The translations under genes were made by a program, and so were the position numbers. Source: Sipunculus nudus (taxonomy: Eukaryota > Annelida > Sipuncula > Golfingiida > Sipunculidae). Taken from it: DNA of 64,000 bases. This document shows positions 31,936-43,170 of this stretch, one piece after another. The notes beneath the pieces are model-generated. The model saw only the letters and a program-made list of their open reading frames with translations. It did no database searches and was not told the origin of the DNA. Where the stretch lies: the NCBI GenBank assembly GCA_026874595.1, contig CM049307.1:73820643-73884642 (forward strand), read 5' to 3'. Within the stretch, counting starts at the first letter, position 1; each line of letters starts with the position of its first letter.

Positions 31936-33560
31936 ACGAGTCTAAGTCAAAGTCCAGGCTCCTGGAGTCTAAGTCCAAGTCCAGGCTCCTCGAGTCTAAG
32001 TCCAAGTCCAGGCTCCACGAGACCAAGTCCGAGTCCATGCTCCACGAGTCCAAGTCCGAGTCCAGGCTCCACGAGTCCAAGTCCGAGTCCAGGCTCCACG
32101 AGTCCAAGTCCAGGCTCCACGTGTCCAAGTCCGAGTCCAGGCTCCACGAGTCCAGGTCCGAGTCCAGGCTCCGAGAGTCCGAGTCCAAGTCCGGGCTCCT
32201 CGACTCCGAGTCCAGGCTCCACGAGTCCAAGTCAAGACTCCACGAGTCCAAGTCCTAGTCCAGGCTCCACGAGTCCAGGTCCGAGTCCAGGCTCCACGAG
32301 TCCAAGTCCGAGTCCAGGCTCCACGAGTCCAGGTCCGAGTCCAGGCTCCACGAGTCCGTGTCCAAGTCCAGGCTCCTCGACTCCGAGTCCAGGCTCCACG
32401 AGTCCAAGTCCAGGCTCCACCAGTCCAAGTCCGAGTCCAGGCTCCACGAGTCCAGGTGTGAGTCGAGGCTCCACGAGTCCAAGTCCAAGTCCAGGCTCCA
32501 TGAGTCCGAGTTTAAGTTCAGACTCCACGAGTCCGAGTCAAAGTCCAGGCTCCACGAGTCTAAGTCCAGGCTCCACGAGTCCAAGTCCAAGTCCAGGCTC
32601 CACGAGTCCAAGTCCAAGTCCAGGCTCCACGAGTCCGAGTCAAAGTCCAGGCTCTACGAGTCCGAGTCAAAGTCCAGGCTCCACGAGTCCGAGTCCAGGC
32701 TCCACGAGTCCAAGTCCAGGCTCCGCGAATCCCAGTCCGAGTCCAGGCTCCACGAGTCCAAGTCCGAGACCAGGCTCCACGAGTCCAAGTTCAAGTCCAG
32801 GCTCCACGAGTCATAGTCCGAGTCCAGGCTCCACGAGTCCGAGTGCAAGCCCAGGCTCCACGAGTCCAAGTTCGAGTTCAGGCTCCACAAGTCGAAGTCC
32901 GAGTCCAGACTCCACGAGTCCAAGTCCAAGTCCAGGCTCCACGAGTCCGAGTCAAAGTCCAGGCTCTACGAGTCCGAGTCAAAGTCCAGGCTCCACGAGT
33001 CCGAGTCCAGGCTCCACGAGTCCAAGTCCAGGCTCCGCGAATCCCAGTCCGAGTCCAGGCTCCACGAGTCCAAGTCCGAAACCAGGCTCCACGAGTCCAA
33101 GTTCAAGTCCAGGCTCCACGAGTCATAGTCCGAGTCCAGGCTCCACGAGTCCGAGTGCAAGCCCAGGCTCCACGAGTCCAAGTTCGAGTCCAGGCTCCAC
33201 AAGTCGAAGTCCGAGTCCAGACTCCACGAGTCCAAGTTCAAGTCCAGGCTCCACAAGTGCAAGTCCAGGCTCCACGAGTCCAAGTCCAGGCTCCACGAGT
33301 CAAAGTTTGAGTCCAGGCTCCAGGATTTCAAGTCCGAGTTCAGGCTCCACGAATCCGAGTCAATGTCCAGGCTCCACGAGTCCGAGTCCAGGCTCCACGA
33401 GTCCAAGTCCAGGCTCCACGAGTCCAAGTCCGAGTCCAAGCTCCACAAGTCCAAGTCCGAGTACAGGCTCCACGAGTCCAAGTCCGAGTCCAGGCTCCAC
33501 GGGTCCAAGTCCGAGTCCAGGCTCCACGAGTCCAGGTCCGAGTCCAGGCTCCACGAGTAT
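31936..33560. repeat. GAGTCCAAGTCC minisatellite, 1.6 kb, with open frames
   Basis: The units are built from AGTCCAAGTCCGAG and TCCAGGCTCCACG blocks. All steps are multiples of 3, so every frame stays open; the longest is 566 codons (31915-33615, plus), reading as (SPSPGSTSPS)n. A 312-bp higher-order block is duplicated: 32641-32940 corresponds to 32953-33252, including the rare variants SANPS, SHSPS and SRSPSPDS. Frames on both strands are equally open and the ends of the long frame are unlike coding sequence. I therefore call it a minisatellite; a low-complexity secreted or mucin-like protein cannot be excluded. Confidence 0.85.
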
Positions 33561-34023
33561 CTTTATGTTAGTTTACAGAAGCCTTCAATTTTATGTTTTA
33601 TTTTTTTACATTTAGCTCCCGATGCAGACCTAAAGACTGGTATATTCAGTCTTTTTTGTATTACTGACTGGCTGAAAGTGAAGTCGGCGCTCGAGCCAAT
33701 CACAGGTCTCCGGAAAATCCGGCCCGCACTGGCTTCCTCAGCAACGACAAAGTTTGACAGATTGAGTCAGTTTTGGTTGCTCCGAGATGTTTAAGGCGAA
33801 AATTGAGGATACTGATACAGTTGAAGATAGACTATTTTTGTATGCCACACCAAGCCCCGCGCCAGATGATCCAAGACACCATTCATGGTCAGGTCTTGGG
33901 GAGAGCGTTTTGTGTTTATTTTCCCACTTTACATGATTTTGAAGATGAATGTTTGGTGTTTTAATGCGTGGTCTGCAAAAAAAAGTTGCAGGCTGTCTAA
34001 AATACGGTCATGCGTAGGGTGTT

Positions 34024-34028
<5 letters not shown>
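33561..34028. other. Intergenic DNA
   Basis: Unassigned; somewhat GC-richer around 33680-33760. No domain recognised. Confidence 0.4.

Positions 34029-34083
<55 letters not shown>
34029..34083. repeat. (TA)n microsatellite next to an LTR-like copy
   Basis: About 27 TA dinucleotides, ending 14 bp before LTR-like copy 3. Confidence 0.9.
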
Positions 34084-34085
<2 letters not shown>

Positions 34086-34097
34086 GTATACATACAT

Positions 34098-34884
34098 TGT
34101 TACAGGTGCCCTTTTATTGTGTGCAGCGGTCTTACAGATGGTTGTTTTATTGTGCACACGGATGTTCCATGTGTTGTTGGCGTTTGGTTCGTGTAGCATG
34201 CGTGGCTCGATGCCGTGGCAGCCTTGCCTGGCCGAGCCGGGGCGAGCTCACGTGTGAACCCTAATATGTTGAGACACGGCATTCGTTGTTCTGGTATGTT
34301 CTTTGAACGTGTCTACTGTGTTAGATTCTTTAAATAGGGGGCTGTGTTTTAAGGCGGGGGGAGGTGAGAGAATATTCCAGCGGACACGGAAGCGTGTTAG
34401 TCAGTGTGTGGGACCTATCCGTTTATCCAGTAATTTCAGGGATTCTACTATTACTAACACTTTACAATTTAGTGCTGCCTGTCTCAAGTTAACTTTCTGG
34501 ATTGTTACAGAGCTTTACATTAGACTGTTATTCTACGAGAGAATTTGTGTGAACTTTTCATCCGGCTTATACTTTTTAAAGAACTTGATGCTGTGACATT
34601 GGTGGTATCCAGGAGCACTTTGTTTTTTTACTGTGTGATTGTATTGATTTGCTGTTATACTGATGTTATACTGTATAATTGTATTGATTTAGTGTATTGT
34701 AATGTTAGGGTTGTTTTAAGAACAAATTATAGTTATTTGTTAACAAAAAAACCACTGACTTCTTTACTCTCTCCCTAGACATTTCACGCTGCCTATAGTG
34801 TTACAGAATCTGATTTTTTTATCTCCTTGACAAAATTTATGTTCATCACGCATACGTGATCTGTTGATATAAGGTTCCGTCACA
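34098..34884 (+). mobile_element. LTR-like repeat (solo LTR), copy 3
   Basis: This is the only plus-strand copy, 787 bp. It starts TGTTACAGGTGCCC and ends GGTTCCGTCACA. A 4-bp direct repeat ACAT flanks it (34094-34097 and 34885-34888), consistent with LTR-retroelement integration. It has TTTAAATAGGGG at the promoter position and AACAAA where copies 1 and 2 have AATAAA. No gag-pol lies beside it. Confidence 0.65.
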
Positions 34885-34888
34885 ACAT

Positions 34889-35433
34889 ACACACATATAT
34901 TTATATATAAATATATAATGTGCCATTAGGCCTAATGTAACGTTAAGAAACCCCACAGAACCAGCGAACACAATAGCCACCTAGGCCCCAACAACAACCC
35001 CACCGAACCGAATAACCCCAGACTAAACCTACCTATTATGGCGAACTTACCCGCATATCTGACCAGTTTAGTTAGTACCTGAAGAGTGAGCCGACTAGTC
35101 AGCTGTACTCACGAAACATGAAGTAAAACTAACTGTATATGATACATTATTAATGCTCCCCTGCATGGTTGAGCACTTTCACTATGATGTATTGAATTTC
35201 TATGTGTATTACTTTGATTATAATGTACCATATATAGTTAGACTTTATGCTATTGTACTACAGTACTGCTGTTTCGTAAGGACAACCTATATAGCTATCA
35301 TCACTCCTCCTGCAGGTACATACTGAAATGATCAAATATGTGTGTAATGTTCGTCTGAATAGGTTGGATTCAGCTGGGGTTACTGGGATCGTTGAGGTTG
35401 TTGTCATTGTCCAGGTGGCTTTTATGTTGTGGT

Positions 35434-35437
<4 letters not shown>
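34889..35437. other. Intergenic DNA
   Basis: TA-rich at its left end (34893-34920); otherwise nothing recognised. Confidence 0.45.

Positions 35438-35488
<51 letters not shown>
35438..35488. repeat. (TA)n microsatellite
   Basis: About 25 TA dinucleotides. Confidence 0.9.
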
Positions 35489-35491
<3 letters not shown>

Positions 35492-35549
35492 TTTATATTA
35501 TGTGACAGTGCTGATCTCAAGATGGCCTCGGCCTGAGTTCCCCGAGTTC

Positions 35550-35640
35550 TTACCTCCGAGTCCGGGAACAAGTCCAAGTCTAGTACGCTCAAGTCCAGGT
35601 ACGAGTCCACAAAAAGTGGACTCGAGTCCGGACCCCATCA
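35550..35640. repeat. Short GAGTCC/AAGTCC-rich patch
   Basis: It contains CCGAGTCCGGGAACAAGTCC, AAGTCCAGG, GAGTCCAC and the palindromic GGACTCGAGTCC. It resembles the building blocks of the 32-kb minisatellite but is not tandem. It could be a relic of the sequence from which the minisatellite grew. Confidence 0.4.
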
Positions 35641-35687
35641 CTGCGCTTCATATGAATTTTTATAAAGCGGCTATAACTCCAAATTGA

Positions 35688-35688
<1 letters not shown>

Positions 35689-35749
<61 letters not shown>

Positions 35750-35803
35750 CAGAGAGAGCGAGAGACAGAGAGACAGAGACAGAGACAGAGAGAGAGACAG
35801 ACA
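35689..35803. repeat. (GA)n with GACA variants
   Basis: A purine tract of about 115 bp, GA-pure at first, then with GAGACAGA interruptions. Confidence 0.9.
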
Positions 35804-36119
35804 GATTAGGTTTACTTTATTAATGGAGATAAGATCAGCACGTGCATTATAGAACTTGTTAACATAAATGCCTTTTCCGCAACCAATCAGAATCACCTAG
35901 ATAAAATCTAAGCAGTTCCTGGGATATTTACGCTATCTAATGATTTATCGACAGGTTATGACTTCTATATTATTCTAGGCCTGTTGCTAACAAACCTGAA
36001 ATCTAAAAGGCTTCCCATACCATATCTTTCTTATTACAAAGTTCTTCAGTTCAGCTACTGTCAGTTATTCCGCTATTCTTTAGAGAAAAAAATCAGTTAA
36101 AGAAGCAAGCGAGCCCAAA

Positions 36120-36760
36120 CATAATATCAAAGTTGATTCCGGAGACGGTTGTCCCAACTTGAAAAATGGATGTTTGATTGGAATATCACGTGGGCGCCAA
36201 CAAACAGCAGGGCCGGTCTCAAAAAATAATTGGAAGGCAAGTTTTTTTATATTTTTTTTTTTACACTTGAGTGCTTCCTATAATAACATTAAAAACGGGA
36301 TATATTGATAGATTTAACAGAAAACATGCCATATGTTCTTTAGTTTTCATTCTGTCGCTGAAAAAATCGTACACATGAAAATAAAACCCAACCTTCCATG
36401 CAGGCCCGCGTGTAGTAAATACGGTCATGGCATCGATCATTTAATGTAGCCCGTTTGTCAAGTCGTCGATATGTTTTATGCCAACATCGTGTGCCCCCTA
36501 CCAACCATTCCCACTCAAACCCAGGGCCGCCTCAAAAGGTTTAGTTAGATGATGATATCTGATGTGAAATGCTTAATGCTGCTAAGGGGAGCTCCTTGCG
36601 GATTGTGTAACTGCCACTTGTAAGTCTCAGCCGCCTCTTAGCAGAAAGGGGGCCCTGTTTGTTATTTTAATGGCATTAAAGAATTTCCAGATAGCCAAGT
36701 AGTCCAGATATAGTCTCTGGGACTTAATTAGTCTGGGACTAAAATCGTCTCATAATGTCA
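36120..36760. promoter_or_regulatory. Possible regulatory island 2
   Basis: A non-repetitive stretch with balanced composition, including TATCACGTGGGCGCC (an E-box CACGTG, about 36185-36199). No coding frame. Regulatory status is an impression only. Confidence 0.2.
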
Positions 36761-38400
36761 ATAAAAAACTTGGGTATTGTTAAATGCTTTATGCATGCGT
36801 TTTATATACATATTTTGATATATTTATAGATATATAGATATGAAGCAGACTTTCTTTTTTTGTCTTGAATTTCATTCTTTCTTTGTTGATGGCTTGATAG
36901 AAAAGTCATTGTTGTTATTTAATGAACTTTACGTGGAGCTGGATCTTAACACGATGTAGAGTTGACCTAAATCCATACGTGGAAATATGAAAATTTTTGT
37001 ATGAACATCTGCGTCCTAGAATATAATCCCACATAGGGCTGACCTAGTATAGGCCCCACTATGTCTGACATCTTGTGGAGACATATGAAACCATACAAAA
37101 ATCAACCTCCCGCCAGAGGTCGTTTCTAATCAATACAAATCCTTTCCAGTTAGGCATTGTGGGACAGCCTTGAAAATTTGTCTCAACCGTCAAACTTTAA
37201 CATTAAAACTGGTTAAATTTCAAGGAAAAACCTTTTGTCAACATTTCACATGATCATGCTTGAAAATTTCACTTCTTCGGATCCGTAACGTCCTTACCAC
37301 AAAACACCAATTATCATGTAACTTGCCTTGTACCAATTCTTATAAACTTGAACGGACTACATTGCACCCTTTTCACATACATCTGTGTATTTAGATGCCC
37401 TGGTACATTTGGACCGTAGGGTTGGAAGCACACAAACCACTAGCGGCAAGGTCGTACCCTTATGAGTTGGATTCTGCGCAGTGTATACGAAAATGTATTC
37501 GTATGGTCAAAGTAGAGTTCATTCATATTACTTACTAAAATGGCGCGTGGATTATTTTGTGAACTTTTAATAATGTCTTAACAAAGAACTTAGAAATACA
37601 GAGTACCATAAACTTTACTTGTTCCTTATGGCCGTATGAAGAAGCTCGTATATATATTTTACCTGTTTATATAGTTTTTGTCCAACTGAAGGCTGAAGCC
37701 TCTGAATTCTGCACCGGTGGACCCTGCTCTCATAGAGACTTCTCTTAGGATGTCAAACTACCGAAGGTAACCTTAGATAATAACTTTAACATTTTTTTCT
37801 GAAATTCCAAATAACTAAAACGACTAGTAAAATCATGGCGACACCCTTAACCGAAATCTAATTTCACTTATGTACCAAAAACATACCTTGTCACATACCC
37901 GATGGGGCATTTAAGGACCCGAGTAAAGAGAGGACTAATTATGTTGACTTTAACGGGATTGAACGCAAAAACCTGACACCCTCCAGAGGCAAAAATGGCA
38001 GCCTTTGCTGGTGAACATAAAGCTAAAACCATAACATTAAACTTCCGTCTATGGAATTCCAACAATTCTTATTTTTTTAGAAATAACTTTTTTATCTCTT
38101 TTCATTTCACGGTTGAATTCTGTTTAACCTTTTTGCCTTTTGTACAATTTGTACGTTTTGTTTCAAGACGTATGGGGTTTCGGTGGATTTTATCCTAAAA
38201 CTACTTTTTACAAACTAAAGATCAAAATGTCCATTTACATGAATAAATGTAAAGATCGTCGGTTATGTCAAACAGACATAAATGAGTTTTTTTCTGATCT
38301 ATACAATTCATTATAAATAGGAATCGTAAACTAGCATAAGTTATTTATGAATATTATAAGGCACGCAGTTGCTCTGCAAAAAAGTTATAAAAAGGGCAAT
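36761..38400. other. Intergenic DNA
   Basis: No recognised gene or element. Short ORFs (65-67 codons near 37868-38198) lack any pattern. Confidence 0.45.
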
Positions 38401-39046
38401 CGGGGATATCGATTCTCTTTCGGGGTTAGTCTTACAAGAGGTATAAGTGAAAACTTATTTTCATCTAAGTCATTGCAGACAGGTGTCTTCTGCTGGCCGT
38501 TTGACCTACATTTGTAGATTTCATTGCCCTTGACCCCCTTTTGTCAATTGCTTTGTGACGTCAATGAAATGTACTCAGTATGTTCTCATAGGAACGCTTA
38601 CTTATTTGCATGTGTGTTAAAACATGTGTTAAAAAATCTGACAGTGGATGAGCAGAGTTTTCCTGTAATTGTTGGAAGAAATCTGAGTAAATTCACGGAA
38701 TTAACTTTAATATATTACATAAGTTTATTCTGTCGCGAAATGTTGACTGAAGGACTGAGAAACGGGGTCAAAGACACCATATTACAGACTACCATCTGAA
38801 GTTGGTAACGGCTAATACCATAAACGGGATAAAATAGATTGTCAGCTGAAAGACAATATTATAACTCCAATAAACAGGCTCCCAAAGAGGTAAGTAAAGT
38901 ATTAAATTTTTTTAGTCTTCATCAGGTATTCCATTTTCTATGGCCGGTGCGCTCATGCTATTCTCTCATTTTCATACTAAACAGCATATTTTATTGGTAT
39001 TAAATAATCAACACCAAAAGCCATCGGTTATATAATTCTCTTGATA

Positions 39047-39050
<4 letters not shown>
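38401..39050. other. Intergenic DNA with an unassigned 91-codon frame
   Basis: A plus frame (38524-38799) is open for 91 codons without a recognisable motif or clear splice context. A CRE palindrome TGACGTCA lies within it (38556-38563). Confidence 0.35.

Positions 39051-39091
<41 letters not shown>
39051..39091. repeat. (TA)n microsatellite abutting an LTR-like copy
   Basis: About 20 TA dinucleotides ending exactly at the terminus of LTR-like copy 4. Confidence 0.9.
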
Positions 39092-39094
<3 letters not shown>

Positions 39095-39550
39095 AACGGA
39101 ACCTAATATAAACAGATCACGTATGCGTGATGAACATAAATTTTGTCAAGGAGATAAAAAAATCAGATTCTGTAACACTAGGCAGCGTGAAATGTCTAGG
39201 GGAATGAATAAAGAAGTCAGTGGTATTTTGTTAACAAATAACTATAATTTATTCCTAAAACAACCCTCACATTACAATACACTAAATCAATAAAATTAAA
39301 CAGTATGACAGCGGTATAACAACAAATCAATACAATCACACAGTAAAATAAAAATGTACACAGTACCTGGATACCACCACCGTCACAACGATAAGTTCTT
39401 TAAAATGTCTATGCCGGATGAAAAGTCCACACTAATCCTCTCGGAGAATAACAGTCCAATGTAAAGCTCTTGTAACATTGAAGAAAGTAAACAGAGGCAG
39501 GCAGCATTAAATTTTATAGAGTTAGTAATAGTAGAATCCCTGAAATTACT
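39092..39550 (-). mobile_element. LTR-like repeat, copy 4 (truncated)
   Basis: Collinear with the 3' part of copies 1-3: TGTAACGGAACCTAATATAA, AGGCAGCGTGAAATGTC, to GAATCCCTGAAATTACT. Similarity stops abruptly at 39550, so the U3 part, including the TATA region, is missing. Confidence 0.6.
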
Positions 39551-42500
39551 ACTTTGCTAGTTTAATGAAGTATGGGCTAAGTTCAGCAAGTGGAATATGT
39601 CCGATTTCCCCTCGATATCCCTGTTTTTTTTTCAGTGAAAACTTTGAAAGTTAGTTAAATAATTCCCACATAATGAATTTATTTGACTCCTCAGATAACA
39701 GCATCAAATTTTAATCAGGAAATCATGGACTCTTAGAAACGCTTGACCAGATTTAGATTAAATTTATAAAAATATTTTTTCCCCGGTTTTTCTACGGTGG
39801 CAAAAATGGTAAAGTCACAAATTGACCATTGAAACACATTTTACGCCGACTGCGTTGACTATGACATCCTTTACACTTATTGACAATGTACCGTTATTGA
39901 AAGGGCCCTGTTAAAAAAAAATTAATAAACCGACTAAATCCAGTAGTACTTATTGTAAGAATACCGCCATTTACTGAGAATAAAGTGTAACTTATTACTG
40001 TACCCTGGATTATGTGAGGATAAAAATAACAATTATTGTTGCCATTATATTTGATATTAATTTAAACTGTTTTATATTGGAAAAAAAGGCCAATATTTTT
40101 CTCCCAATTCAAAAGTTTATATTTTGCACATCTTATTATTATTTGTAAATATACAAGTTTTACATATAAAAAGAATGAATAGTTTCACGATGTATTTTAA
40201 ATAAAATATTTTATAGTAGGACCTCTGTGGAATGAGACCAGTTTATATATGCTCTGACATATTCTAAGAAACGGGGTGTTTACAGTTACATTCTCTGCTT
40301 CTTATTAAAGTTTGATTTATGGCAGTTTAATATCCTGACATTTTTATAGTGAGGTTAGTACATTGGTTCTCATGGTTTTTAAATTCCGATAGTTAGTTAT
40401 GCTGGAGCTTTAGACGTTCATAGAAAGAAATAATGCGCGTTAACCCAACAAAAGGCCAAGGAAACCAGAGTACTCATTGTATCTTAACGTGGCCATTATT
40501 TTCATGGTTAATAGGGAAAATTTTAAATTGCTTTCCTCAGAAAGAACACCAAGGGATTCTTAAAGCGTCTCATGTTCGGGTAACTTGATTTTTGGGCTGA
40601 TTGAAGCTTGCCGCAATGCGGACTTGGTTAAAAAGTCTGTTAGCTCTCATCTGGTTTCTTCGTTTTCTTTGGACTTGCAGAAACTCTTTAGTAGTTTTAT
40701 TATCACTACACATAACATGCGCCAGTGTCAGCCCAGTGATCCCAGGTATCGATGTAATTTTGCTATTATGTAGACCATTAACAGACATAATGTTAGGTAA
40801 AAAGTTAGTTTTAAATAAGTTGTGTTTGTGAGGCAAACTGAGAAAATGTGTGTCCCATACATGGAATTTACTCGCACAGGACAAACCAGTGAATAACTTC
40901 ATGAAGACTTTAGCAATCACTGTTTAGTTTTTTACTTATTAAGGTAAAAATGAATTTCATTAAAAAATACTAAGTGTGTAACTATTCAGTGAGTACCAGG
41001 GAATACAACTTTACCTTCTTTCACAAATACTATGCACTCAGCTGAACGATGTAAAAACGGCTTTCCATGTAAAAATTCCATATATATTATAACCTTATAG
41101 TTACCGGGAACATATTCACCGGAGAACATAAGTACGCTCCCGCGTGCGCCATAAATTCGTTGATCACGGAATTAAAATATTTAACATGACATTTACGTAA
41201 TGCGACAGATGAGGGAGGATCCCTATCATTTACATTTACCTGTACATTGGAGCTTCACGCCTTGGCAAAGTAGTTATGGCTGATAGCTGGCAAAACATAT
41301 GTCTCATTACTGAAGGGATTTTCGAACTCTCGTGTTTAGGTAAGCCGTGACAGAAGGCGTTTTATGGAATGTCCAACCGCTCACACAAGATTTGCTAACC
41401 CCGGCCACAGGTCTGATGAGCTCATGTCATGGCGATGTGGCGTCCTTCCACATTTTTCAAAATGTACCTTCCCCTGTATTTCGTGACGAAATTTTATTTT
41501 TTTATCTTGTCTCACAGGGCTAAGAGTAGGCTTTGAAACTTGTACACTGAAGATTGGAACCCCTTAATTATAAAAAATAATGCAAACTTTTTTAAAAACA
41601 AAAAATGTTTCTTTTCCTTTATGACATAACTTGTTTTGTTTCTGTTTCTTTCATGTGATAGGGGTTGGGGTAAACTTTAAAACATCTACACACAATTTTA
41701 ACAATGCAGGTGGGGCCACTTGTGATACCAATTTTCTGTGATGAAAAGTGCATTTTGTGAACTTAGCCAAAATTGCATGATTTTATGTTGCGGGGGCGTC
41801 GGCTTAGCACTACGATCTGCTTTTGAATTCCGTCTTAACCCTTTATTAAGAGAGAACGGTTTCTCATGCTTTTCATCCAAAACTTACCTGCTAAAGATTC
41901 TAATAAGAGTGTAAAATATGTGCTTCCGAAATTGACGTATAGTTAAAATGACAGTTATCAATTTTAAGCCATGTGGTTGAATCAAGAGCCTTCAATGTTT
42001 CCTTGAAGGCAATGTGATTAATTCATAATGTTTCAGAACTCGACATTTGGGCAGAATTCTTACGAGAATCCGTGCTTGTTTCTTTTTAACATAATATAAT
42101 ATATAAGAGAGAAGCAAAGAAAAATTATTGCAGGAACGAAGGACTATATATTAATTTACTTCATTTTACGACTCATATATGTTGTATGAACCTGTGACAT
42201 TTTACAAAAAGGTTTAAATATTTGATATAATTTTTCAAGAACGGGGACAAGATGTCATTTGCAAATTACTAATGATTCTGCCTCCATTTAACAGTCTCTT
42301 CCAATCCTTATTGATGGAGCTTATATCATTTGTTGCATTTTCTCCTTTTTTCATCTCGTTAAAATTCCAGGACATGAAGCATCTGTCAAAAAGATGTACC
42401 GCTCACATTTTTTTTACATTAACGTGTATTCTCACGTATTAGGGTATCTAATAAAGTGTAAAACCTAACGTGACCCTAATCGGTTACATCTGTCATATTA

Positions 42501-43010
42501 TAACAATTTTTAAAAGTCTACAGAACACACTATGAGAACGGGTCGCGTTTGATCAAGATTTAAGACATTGTTTACACCATCACCCCAGAGTGTTCAGGTT
42601 TTTTTGGTATGATCGTCACATATGTATGTAACGGCACGTAAGCTTTCCACAAGAAAGACGCTCCTTGGCGGCAAAATGAATTAAAAAGAGTCGGAGCATA
42701 AAGGAGAATACACTTGGTAATTTCCCTAGGGCACGCAACCTGTGATACGGAATGTTAAGCGATTACATAAGAAAGATTGATACAGCAGTTGTTTGGGACA
42801 GGATGCATGCGATCTCATGGATGAAGGAGACAGTTTTCATAATGTTTTACTTTACTTATTACATTCCTTAATTATCTTAGACAGATTGACATTACTTTTT
42901 TATCATCACTCTCTTTACCTTTGTCTGTTAACCTGTATTTGTTTCTGTAAGAAATTTCTGTTCTTTTACCTTTATGTGGCATATTTTATCTTAAATAGTT
43001 AAATAACTTG
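39551..43010. other. Intergenic DNA with one unassigned 116-codon frame
   Basis: 3.4 kb of AT-rich sequence. A minus-strand frame at 40570-40920 (116 codons) has balanced composition and contains SVNGLHNSKITSIPGITG and a basic VQRKRRNQMRANR tail, but I cannot assign it. It has no obvious flanking exon. No element ends seen. Confidence 0.4.
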
Positions 43011-43014
43011 AAAA

Positions 43015-43170
43015 AAGAATTAAAACCATCGACCTTGAACGGGGTACGGCTACTCACTCTCAAAAACTACACTGGGAATTAGACGCGGGTCACAAGCGGA
43101 GAGATCCGACCCGCCACCGATTTGCCACTCAACTTTCCAGACTGCCGGATAGCCGTGTCCATGATGTGTA
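43015..43170 (-). mobile_element. tRNA-derived SINE, second type
   Basis: On the minus strand, GAGTGGCAAATCGGTGG (A-box-like, about 43117-43133) is followed by GACCCGCGTCTAATTCCCAG (a decayed B box, compare GGTTCGATTCC) near 43072-43091. A tRNA-unrelated part ending GTTTTAATTC follows. The spacing fits a tRNA head. It is unrelated to the SINE at 11155. Confidence 0.45.

Noticed and set aside
31856-33554. Minus-strand and alternate-frame ORFs (SWSLDSDLD, EPGLGLGLV repeats)
   Set aside because: All six frames of the minisatellite are open because units are multiples of 3; these are shadows.
10319-39550. Full-length retrotransposon between LTR-like copies 1 and 2, or 2 and 4
   Set aside because: No gag, protease, RT or integrase pattern lies between them, copy 4 is truncated, copy 3 is in the opposite orientation, and the spacing includes unrelated elements.
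40570-40920. 116-codon minus-strand ORF as a gene
   Set aside because: No recognisable motif, no neighbouring exon and no promoter features; left as unassigned sequence.
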